Below are positions 49,550-56,238 of a stretch of 64,000 nucleotides of DNA, in pieces (the first letter of the stretch is position 1; each line of letters begins with the position of its first letter). This DNA is from JANQRA01 sp035762545 (GTDB lineage Bacteria > Actinomycetota > Acidimicrobiia > Spongiisociales > ZC4RG35): assembly GCA_035762545.1 (NCBI GenBank), contig DASTOM010000011.1, positions 1 to 64,000 of the forward strand. The letters are read 5' to 3'. The position numbers and the translations under genes were made by a program. Below the pieces are notes generated by a model. It was not told the DNA's origin. It did no database searches and worked only from the letters and a program-made list of their open reading frames with translations.

Positions 49550-49594
49550 CCTTTCAAGCCGGAAACGCCGGTTCGAATCCGGTCGGGACTGCCA
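49550..49594 (+). repeat. attR: right 45-bp direct repeat (tRNA-Glu 3' half copy)
   Basis: Identical to 47439-47483, including the CCA. It has no 5' tRNA half and therefore is not a functional tRNA gene. It ends 11 bp before the subtilase stop codon. Confidence 0.93.
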
Positions 49595-49605
49595 GCGACT
49601 CGTGT

Positions 49606-51753
49606 CTAGGACCCACCCCAGGGCCAACACTCGAACCCGGTCAGCACATACGTGTATCCGGGGGCGACGATGTCGGTGATGCAGAAGCCGGTGACAGTCG
49701 AGTTCGGTTGGACCCTCTTGATCACCAGCGTGTTGGCCAGGAACCCCTTGTAGCCGATGTCGTCCGCTTCGCTGACGGCCGATGCCTCCGTCGTCCGCTC
49801 GCGCCCCCTGTTGTCGACGTAGGTGAAGTACCCCTGGACGGTTGCGCCGCCCACGAACTCGCCGTTGTCGTCGAAGACTGCGATTGCAGCTTCGGCATCG
49901 CGGCCGGTGCTCACGATCGGATTCACCGTCCCGCCGATCTCGGTGGCCGGAGCCGAATCGGACACGGTCACGCTCGCCGCGGCGGTGTGGCTGGATTCTC
50001 CGTCACTCACCGTGAGCTCGACCGGATAGGTGCCTGCCGTCGAGTAACTGTGTGCCGGGCTGACCGTGCTGGTTGCGTTTCCGTCCCCAAAGTCCCAGGT
50101 ATACGTCAAGGGGTCGTCTTCGGGATCGGTAGATGTGTTGGTGAACGTGCAGTCGAGATCGACACACGAGTATGTGAACGAGGCCGTCGGAGCGCCATTA
50201 GGTGGTGGTCCGTCGCTCACGCCAATCGTCATGGTGATCTCGGTCGTAGCGCCACCGTCGTCGGTGACGGCCAGCGTCACGTCGTAATCCCCGGGCCCGG
50301 CAAACACATGCGTCGGGTTCTGTTCGCTGCTGGTCGAGCCTTGCCCAAAGTCCCATGACCAGGACACGATGCTTCCATCGGGGTCAGATGACTCGTCCGT
50401 GAACTGACAGCTCAGGTCGGTGCAGTGGTGCGAGAACTGAGCAAGTGGAGCCGCGTTCCCTCCCGGCTCTCCGGCACACGTGCCGTCGCCGCCGAACAGT
50501 GGGGCGTTGACGGAGAGGAGCGGCTCGGGGTCGTCGTCCACGTCCTCGAATCCACAAAGCGAGTTCTGCGGTGTGGCCGCCCCGATGACCGCAGACCTGA
50601 TCGCGTCGACATCGGCACGGTTGTTGGTCGGGAGGTCGTTCTCGGCGATGTAACGAGCGATCGCCCCGGCCACGAACGGACTGGCCATGCTGGTGCCGGA
50701 GAATGTGGTGTATCCATCGTTGAGATGGGTCGAGAAGATGCAGACGCCCGGTGCTGCGATATCGACGATGGGGCCGAAGTTGGAGAAGTCGGCCAGAGTG
50801 TCGTCTTGATCCGCCCGGCAAGTGGGTGAGCCGAGCCCTCCGGGTAACCCGTCGAAGTCGGCCAGGGCGGAGACGGCTATCGCGTCTGGTGCGTTGGCCG
50901 GGGAGAATCCTCCGGCATCCACTGCGCTGTTACCGGCGGCGGCCACGAAGGTGACCCCGGCGTCAACGGCGCCCGATATTGCATCGTTGATCGCTTGAGA
51001 CTCACCGAGGAACCCGAGGCTCATGTTTGCCACTTCGATCAGGTCGGCCCTGGCGGCGACACCGTCGATTCCGGCCAGGATCATGCCGCTGGTGCCAGTT
51101 CCGTCAGCCCTGAGGACCTTGAAGGAGTGGAGCGTGGCGCCGGGGGCCACGCCTATCGACCCTATGTCGTTGTCGCGGGCTGCAGCGATGCCTGCGACGT
51201 GAGTGCCGTGACCATGCCCGTCCTGGAAGTCTTGTATCGAGCCGGTTCCGGTACAGCTGCCGAACATTGGGTAGAAGATCGCATCGGTGCAGTCGTTCAC
51301 GTACACGAGATTCAGATCGAGGTGTGATCGGGGGGACCCATCACCGTTCGTGCCGATATAGATCCCGGTGTCGAGGATGGCGATGTCGACGTCCATCGGT
51401 GGGGTGGGCGGATTCAGATCACCGTCGATGCGATCGATGCCGGTGGGAATGGGCTGGGTGCCGACCGCCTCGACTTCTACCACGGGTTCGATGTAGGCGA
51501 CATTCGGATTCCGGGCCAGAGCGTGGGCCGCTTGCTGTGGAAGGGTCACGGTGAAGCCCTGCAGAGCCGTTGTGTATACGAACCCCACACGCCCGCCATG
51601 CTGACCAGCAATTTCCTGAGCCACATCGGCGACCGACTGGTTCGTGGGGCGGAGTACGACGACGTACTCGTCGAGCTCGGCGGCCGCCGACGCCGGGATT
51701 GCAAGGAGGGTGGTGGCGGCGATTGTCACCAGAATCAGAAGCCGACTACGCAT
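49606..51753 (-). CDS. Secreted subtilisin-like (S8) serine protease with two PKD domains
   Basis: A 715-residue secreted protein. It has a signal peptide (1-24, ending ASA), an inhibitor I9-like propeptide (about 27-95), and an S8 catalytic domain with Asp128 (AILDTGI), His182 (GHGTHVAG) and Ser355 (FSGTSMASP). Two PKD domains follow at about 435-513 and 520-598 (WSWDFGQG, YTWDFGDG), each with a Cys pair. A C-terminal beta-rich region of about 115 residues lies beyond. It degrades external protein; PKD domains often aid substrate binding. ATG 51753 has an AAGGAGAG site. Confidence 0.93.
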   Translation of the reverse strand: MRSRLLILVTIAATTLLAIPASAAAELDEYVVVLRPTNQSVADVAQEIAGQHGGRVGFVYTTALQGFTVTLPQQAAHALARNPNVAYIEPVVEVEAVGTQPIPTGIDRIDGDLNPPTPPMDVDIAILDTGIYIGTNGDGSPRSHLDLNLVYVNDCTDAIFYPMFGSCTGTGSIQDFQDGHGHGTHVAGIAAARDNDIGSIGVAPGATLHSFKVLRADGTGTSGMILAGIDGVAARADLIEVANMSLGFLGESQAINDAISGAVDAGVTFVAAAGNSAVDAGGFSPANAPDAIAVSALADFDGLPGGLGSPTCRADQDDTLADFSNFGPIVDIAAPGVCIFSTHLNDGYTTFSGTSMASPFVAGAIARYIAENDLPTNNRADVDAIRSAVIGAATPQNSLCGFEDVDDDPEPLLSVNAPLFGGDGTCAGEPGGNAAPLAQFSHHCTDLSCQFTDESSDPDGSIVSWSWDFGQGSTSSEQNPTHVFAGPGDYDVTLAVTDDGGATTEITMTIGVSDGPPPNGAPTASFTYSCVDLDCTFTNTSTDPEDDPLTYTWDFGDGNATSTVSPAHSYSTAGTYPVELTVSDGESSHTAAASVTVSDSAPATEIGGTVNPIVSTGRDAEAAIAVFDDNGEFVGGATVQGYFTYVDNRGRERTTEASAVSEADDIGYKGFLANTLVIKRVQPNSTVTGFCITDIVAPGYTYVLTGFECWPWGGS

Positions 51754-51855
51754 GACTCTCCTTCCCGCTCGCCCATCAGAGACTAACCCGTCCACCACTC
51801 CGCGTGAAGGGGGCATCGTCGTAGCGGTACAGCGGAATCGCCCGCTGATGGTGGG

Positions 51856-51999
51856 ATGGTTCTGCTGGTGTGGAATGCGCCGTGGGCGGCAGGGTTGGAT
51901 GCGACCGCCGTCTGCGCCCTTTTCGTCTCCCCAACACCGATGGTGTTCTTGGTCTATGTGATCCTGCCGGGGCATGAGAAGGGCCTGGGCGGGGGATGA
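51856..51999 (+). CDS. Possible 47-residue hydrophobic protein upstream of dsbB
   Basis: ATG 51856 to TGA 51999; product MVLLVWNAPWAAGLDATAVC, then a hydrophobic stretch with FLVYVILPGHEKGLGGG. One membrane span is possible. The stop overlaps an in-frame ATG (51996) upstream of the DsbB-like gene (ATGA), hinting at coupling. No ribosome-binding site or homologue is evident. Confidence 0.3.
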   Translation: MVLLVWNAPWAAGLDATAVCALFVSPTPMVFLVYVILPGHEKGLGGG

Positions 52000-52067
52000 T
52001 CGAGAAGCAGACCCGCATGCCTCCGCTCGATGTTGTGTCGTGGCGACCGTTATCGTCGGGGCCGACG

Positions 52068-52619
52068 ATGTCCAACGACGCCATCCTCTTCTACAGCACT
52101 CTGGTCGCGCTCCTGGCGCTGCTGGCACTGGCGATCGCGGTCGGTCTCGTGATCTATCGCCTCGTCAAGGGTCCCGACGCCTCGCTCCTCCTGGGGAACA
52201 AGGCGATCTGGTTGGCATGGCTGGTCGCACTGGTGGCGACGATCGGATCGCTCATCTATTCAGAGGTGATCCACTTCGAGCCGTGCCGGTACTGCTGGTT
52301 CCAGAGGATCGCGATGTACCCGTTGGCGATCATCCTGGTGGTGGGGGCGATCCGACGGGAGTTCCAGGTCAAGTACTACGCCCTTCCACTCTCTCTCATC
52401 GGCCTGGGGATTTCGATCTATCACTACCTGCTCCAGACCTTCCCCTCCATAGAAGAAGGAGGAGCTTGCGGCATCGTTTCGTGCTCGGCCAAGTACGTCG
52501 ATATCTTCGGCTTCATCAGCATCCCGTTTATGGCCGGGAGCGGGTTTATCGTTATCTCCGTCCTTCTAGGTCTCTATGTCAACAAGAACAGCATCCAAGA
52601 AACAGCAAGAGTCGAATAG
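52068..52619 (+). CDS. DsbB/BdbC-like disulfide-bond formation membrane protein
   Basis: A 183-residue protein with about five membrane helices, one more than E. coli DsbB at its N-terminus. The quinone-linked CxxC is EPCRYCWFQR (C73, C76) and the second Cys pair is C134/C139 (ACGIVSCS). It reoxidises the partner DsbA-like protein by passing electrons to quinone. ATG 52068 follows a TATCGT element by 11 bases; ATG 51996 is a longer alternative. It overlaps the DsbA-like gene by 44 bp, which makes the two a pair. Confidence 0.88.
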   Translation: MSNDAILFYSTLVALLALLALAIAVGLVIYRLVKGPDASLLLGNKAIWLAWLVALVATIGSLIYSEVIHFEPCRYCWFQRIAMYPLAIILVVGAIRREFQVKYYALPLSLIGLGISIYHYLLQTFPSIEEGGACGIVSCSAKYVDIFGFISIPFMAGSGFIVISVLLGLYVNKNSIQETARVE

Positions 52620-53232
52620 CAAGACGATCTGGTGGATCATCGGCGGTGTCGTCGGTCTCGGCCTGATCGTCTGGATGGCCTTCTCGATCGCAAACGATCC
52701 CGGCCAAGACGAGTCGATCGGGTTTGGCGAAGTCAGCGTCGAGGGCGACAACCTCCCGTTCTACAACGATCCCACCGTCGAAGACGTCGCGGTAGGCCTC
52801 ACTGCACCGACCGTCAGTGGTGCCGACTGGAACGACAACGCCATCACCATCGGCGCCGACGGCCGACCCAAGATCCTCATCTTCCTCGCCCACTGGTGCC
52901 CGCACTGTCAGAACGAGGTTCCCGTCGTTCAGGATTGGATCGATGGTGGCGGGCTCGGTGAAGACGTCGACATGTATGGCCTCTCCGTCCTCACCAACCG
53001 TCTCCAGGGCAACTGGCCTCCGCAGGACTGGCTCGAGGAAGAGGGTTGGACGGTTCCCACGATCATGGACGACGCCGACAACACCGCGGTCACCGCATAC
53101 GGGCTGCGGGGGACACCCTTCTACGTCGTGCTCGACGGTGAGGGCACAGTGGTCGCTCGCTTCTCCGGAGAAGTAGGTGTCGCCGGCCTGGAGACGATGA
53201 AACTCCTGGCCGAGCAGACGCTCACCGGCTGA
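52576..53232 (+). CDS. Membrane-anchored DsbA/TlpA-like thioredoxin-fold protein
   Basis: A 218-residue protein. A single N-terminal membrane anchor (about 18-38) is followed by a thioredoxin fold with active site AHWCPHCQNEVP (C108, C111) and cis-Pro segment LRGTPFYVV. It is expected to act outside the membrane as a thiol oxidase or reductase with the overlapping DsbB-like gene product. The 44-bp overlap in another frame is longer than usual and is supported by both products being full-length. Confidence 0.88.
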   Translation: MSTRTASKKQQESNSKTIWWIIGGVVGLGLIVWMAFSIANDPGQDESIGFGEVSVEGDNLPFYNDPTVEDVAVGLTAPTVSGADWNDNAITIGADGRPKILIFLAHWCPHCQNEVPVVQDWIDGGGLGEDVDMYGLSVLTNRLQGNWPPQDWLEEEGWTVPTIMDDADNTAVTAYGLRGTPFYVVLDGEGTVVARFSGEVGVAGLETMKLLAEQTLTG

Positions 53233-53254
53233 TTCTCGACAGGTTTGGGTCGGA

Positions 53255-53352
53255 GACTCGGCTACCACCGGCAGCCTGGAGTTTCTGCAAGAAACTCCCA
53301 CGTCTGGGCGTAGCCCCAGACGCCTGGGGCGCAGTTCCAGACGCCTGGGTTC
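53255..53352. repeat. Hairpin-rich intergenic repeat, copy D
   Basis: It contains GGAGTTTCT-GCA-AGAAACTCC, which matches the hairpin GGAGTTTTC-GCA-GAAGACTCC of copy B with paired, compensating changes. Next come CGTCTGGG/CCCAGACG and two CCAGACGCCTGGG-type units. It lies between the convergent dsbA-like and rpiB genes and probably ends both transcripts. Confidence 0.65.
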
Positions 53353-53360
53353 GCGGGTTT

Positions 53361-53801
53361 CTAGGCCTCCAGGGCCCTGATCTTGTCTAGACGGCGCACA
53401 TGACGGTCGTCGCGGCTGAACTTGGCGTCGATGAAGGTCTTCACGAGGTCCTCGGCGAGAGCTTGGCCGATCACCCGGCTGCCCAAGCAGAGGACGTTGA
53501 CGTCGTCGTGTTCCACCATCTGATGTGCGGTGTAGGCGTCGTGGGCCACCCCGGCTCTGATTCCCTGGAGCTTGTTGGCCGCAATCGAGGCGCCGGCGCC
53601 GGAACCACAGATGATGATCCCGCGGTCGGCCCTGCCATCGAGGACGGCCTGGGCCACGGCAGCGGAGTAGTCCGGATAGTCGACCGGGTCCTCGGAGTGA
53701 GTTCCCAGGTCATAGACCGCATGTCCCGACTCGGCGAGCCAGGAAGCCAGGTGTTCCTTCAGCGCGTAACCGGCGTGGTCTGATCCGACAGCGATTCTCA
53801 T
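53361..53801 (-). CDS. rpiB: Ribose-5-phosphate isomerase B
   Basis: A 146-residue RpiB/LacAB-type enzyme. It has VGSDHAGYALKEHL, GIIICGSGAGASIAANK (the family-characteristic active-site segment with a GSGxG core) and HDAYTAHQMVEHDDVNVLCLGSRVIG. It interconverts ribose 5-phosphate and ribulose 5-phosphate. Cysteine 74-like catalytic CGSG is present. ATG 53801 is chosen for length. It supports the gnd branch earlier in the window. Confidence 0.95.
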   Translation of the reverse strand: MRIAVGSDHAGYALKEHLASWLAESGHAVYDLGTHSEDPVDYPDYSAAVAQAVLDGRADRGIIICGSGAGASIAANKLQGIRAGVAHDAYTAHQMVEHDDVNVLCLGSRVIGQALAEDLVKTFIDAKFSRDDRHVRRLDKIRALEA

Positions 53802-53878
53802 CGGTGGCGAGGGTAGCCATGGGCGACGCAACCAGCAGGTCACGAGGACTACTCGCGCCGGCCAGGTAGATTCTGCGG

Positions 53879-55129
53879 ATGTCCAGGATCGTTGTCGACG
53901 GTGGGGCGCGCCTCAGCGGCACCGTCAAGGCGCTGGGGGCCAAGAACGCCGTCTTGAAAGAGATCGTGGCCTGTCTCCTCGCCCCGGGGCGGCACCACCT
54001 CACGAACGTGCCGTCGATCCTCGACGTGGAACTGATGGCCCGTGTCCTCGAGCACATCGGGTGCCGGGTGGAACAGGGGGACCATGAGGTGTGGATCGTC
54101 GTCCCCGATGAGCCCCGTCCGGAGGCGCCCATCGAGCTGGTGCGGCAGATGCGGGCTTCGATAGTCGTCCTCGGCCCGTTGCTTGCTCGCTGCGGCGAGG
54201 CCCGGGTGGCTCTTCCCGGTGGCGACGACCTCGGCGCCCGACCCATCGAGTGGCACATGCACGGGCTGGAGCAGATGGGAGCCTCGTTCGAGTTGCTACA
54301 TGGCGAGCTGGTTGCCCGGATCGACGGGCGGCTCAAGGGAACTGAGATCGAACTGCCCTTCCCCTCGGTCGGCGCCACGGAGAACCTCTTGTTCGCCGGA
54401 GTGCTGGCGGAAGGCGAGACGGTCATAGTCAATGCGGCCCGGGAACCGGAGATCCAGGATCTGATCGCACATCTCAAGTCGATGGGCGCAGAGATCCACG
54501 GAGGGGGATCGTCCCTGGTGACCATCCGTGGAGTGGATTCTCTCCGTCCTTCCGAGCATCAGGTCGTCCCCGATCGGCTCGAGGCTGGCACCTATGCCGT
54601 CGCCAGCGCCATCACCGGGGGTGACGTCACCGTCACCGGCTGTCGTCCGGAGCACCTCCGCATGGAGCTCACCAAGCTCGAGGCTGCGGGCTGTTCTGTC
54701 GAGCGCGGAGACGGATGGTTACGGGTGGCGGGACCGGAGCGTCCCAACGCGATCGACTTCGCCACCCTGCCGTATCCGGGGTTCCACACCGACATGCAGC
54801 CTCAGATGGTGGCCCTGCTCGCCGTGGCCACCGGCACGTCGGTGATCACAGAGAACCTCTACGACGCCCGCTACCGGTATGTGGGTGAACTTGCCCGCAT
54901 GGGTGCAGACATCTCGATCGAAGCCCAACACGCCATAATTCGCGGGGTGGATCGGCTCTCGGGGTGTCCGGTGCTCGCACCCGACATCAGAGCCGGTGCG
55001 GCCCTGGTGCTCGCCGGTCTCGCCGCCGAAGGAACCACCGAGGTCAGCGATCCCTCCCACATCGACCGTGGCTATGAGGATTTCGTAGGGAGACTGGCCG
55101 GTCTCGGCGCTTCGATCGAGCGAACGTGA
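53879..55129 (+). CDS. murA: UDP-N-acetylglucosamine 1-carboxyvinyltransferase
   Basis: A 416-residue EPSP-synthase-fold enzyme starting peptidoglycan synthesis. The N-terminal GAKNAVLK motif is present. The active-site loop reads ALPGGDDLGARPIEWH, with Asp116 where most MurA proteins have the reactive Cys. Asp at this site is known from Mycobacterium tuberculosis and chlamydiae, and makes the enzyme insensitive to fosfomycin. A TAGATT -10 ends six bases before ATG. Confidence 0.95.
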   Translation: MSRIVVDGGARLSGTVKALGAKNAVLKEIVACLLAPGRHHLTNVPSILDVELMARVLEHIGCRVEQGDHEVWIVVPDEPRPEAPIELVRQMRASIVVLGPLLARCGEARVALPGGDDLGARPIEWHMHGLEQMGASFELLHGELVARIDGRLKGTEIELPFPSVGATENLLFAGVLAEGETVIVNAAREPEIQDLIAHLKSMGAEIHGGGSSLVTIRGVDSLRPSEHQVVPDRLEAGTYAVASAITGGDVTVTGCRPEHLRMELTKLEAAGCSVERGDGWLRVAGPERPNAIDFATLPYPGFHTDMQPQMVALLAVATGTSVITENLYDARYRYVGELARMGADISIEAQHAIIRGVDRLSGCPVLAPDIRAGAALVLAGLAAEGTTEVSDPSHIDRGYEDFVGRLAGLGASIERT

Positions 55130-55180
55130 GGCACCTAGAATCGGGAACAACAGGTCACCCATCCAGGTTCGAAACAGAGA

Positions 55181-55519
55181 ATGACTGAATCTACGCCGGT
55201 TTCGATCGCCCCCGCCGCCGTGGCGGAGGGTCCCATCGACACCGAGAAGCTCAACGAGGCACTCGAATACATTCGCCCGGCCGTGCAGGCCGATGGGGGA
55301 GACTTGGTGCTGCTCGGAGCCGAAGACGGTGTGGTCAGCCTCCAGATGGTAGGCGCCTGTGGCGGTTGCCCGTTGTCGATGATGACTCTGAAAGCCGGTA
55401 TAGAGAGGATCCTCAAGGACCGGGTCCCTGGTGTGCGTCAGGTCGTGGCATCCGCCGATGCCCCGGGAACCCTCGAAGAGGCAACCAGCGGCGTAGGGAT
55501 CTCCCTCCCCACCCTGTAG
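55181..55519 (+). CDS. NifU-like (Nfu) iron-sulfur carrier domain protein
   Basis: A 112-residue protein with the Nfu core LNEALEYIRPAVQADGGDLVLLG and the cluster-binding CGGC in GACGGCPLSMMTLKAGIE. It carries a 4Fe-4S cluster as a dimer and delivers it to targets. The Nfu-N domain that often precedes this core is absent; a similar domain is found instead on the reductase at 20086-21306. It lies 51 bp after murA and before the meaB-like gene. Confidence 0.93.
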   Translation: MTESTPVSIAPAAVAEGPIDTEKLNEALEYIRPAVQADGGDLVLLGAEDGVVSLQMVGACGGCPLSMMTLKAGIERILKDRVPGVRQVVASADAPGTLEEATSGVGISLPTL

Positions 55520-55542
55520 TCCCCACTTAGGCTCACCGGTCG

Positions 55543-56238
55543 ATGAGCGATTCCCTCCTCGATGACGTGAGCTCCGGTGACTTGAAAGCATTGGCCCGGG
55601 CTGTCTCCCTGGTCGAAAGAGAACCCGGTTCGCTCGACCTTGACTCACCCAGTGGCGTGATTGGCATGACCGGCCCGCCGGGGGCGGGGAAGTCGACCCT
55701 GATCAACGCCCTGATCTCCCGCTATCGAACTGCCGGAGAGACAGTCGCCGTCCTCGCCGTCGACCCCTCCAGTCCCGTCACCGGTGGCGCCCTCCTCGGG
55801 GATCGCATTCGGATGCAGGGTCACATCGACGACGAAGGCGTGTTCGTCCGTTCCATGGCCACCCGCGGTCATCTCGGCGGCCTCTCCGTGGCGTCGTCAG
55901 GCGCACTCAGCCTGATGAACATGGCCGGATTCGACCGCGTGATCGTGGAGACCGTCGGTGTCGGGCAGTCCGAGGTCGAGGTGATGTCGCTCGCCCAAGT
56001 AGTCGTTCTCGTCGTTGGTCCCTCATGGGGCGACCAGATCCAGGCCGACAAGGCCGGCATCGTCGAGGTCGCCGACCTGTTCGTGGTCAACAAAGGCGAC
56101 CGGCCCGGCGTCGGCGAGGTGAAGAGGGCTCTACTGGAAGTGGCCGACACCCACGGTGTGAGAGTGCTCGTCACCACCGCCACGACAGGCGAGGGTGTCG
56201 ACGACCTGGCCGGGGAGATCGACCGGTTACTCGCCTAG
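55543..56238 (+). CDS. MeaB/MMAA-type G3E GTPase, short form
   Basis: A 231-residue P-loop GTPase. It has GMTGPPGAGKSTLINAL (P-loop, residues 44-51), AVDPSSPVTGGALLGDRIRM, the ETVGVGQSEVEV segment and the base motif NKGD. MeaB guards adenosylcobalamin-dependent mutases. Full-length MeaB has about 310-340 residues, with an N-terminal helical extension and a C-terminal dimerisation arm; both are shortened or missing. No mutase gene is nearby. A TAGGCT lies nine bases before ATG. Confidence 0.85.
   Translation: MSDSLLDDVSSGDLKALARAVSLVEREPGSLDLDSPSGVIGMTGPPGAGKSTLINALISRYRTAGETVAVLAVDPSSPVTGGALLGDRIRMQGHIDDEGVFVRSMATRGHLGGLSVASSGALSLMNMAGFDRVIVETVGVGQSEVEVMSLAQVVVLVVGPSWGDQIQADKAGIVEVADLFVVNKGDRPGVGEVKRALLEVADTHGVRVLVTTATTGEGVDDLAGEIDRLLA

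Larger units (their letters stand above)
47439..49594. mobile_element. Small decayed integrative element in tRNA-Glu
   Basis: The element lies between two identical 45-bp copies of the tRNA-Glu 3' half (47439-47483 and 49550-49594). Next to the intact tRNA is the C-terminal end of a tyrosine recombinase gene, pointing towards the tRNA, as in tRNA-targeted elements. The cargo is a SEC-C-motif protein and a TlpA-like lipoprotein. Only about 2.1 kb remain, so most of the element has been lost. Confidence 0.85.

Noticed and set aside
49550..49594. A second tRNA-Glu gene
   Set aside because: Only the 3' half from the anticodon arm onward is present, with no 5' acceptor strand or D-arm; it is an attachment-site repeat.
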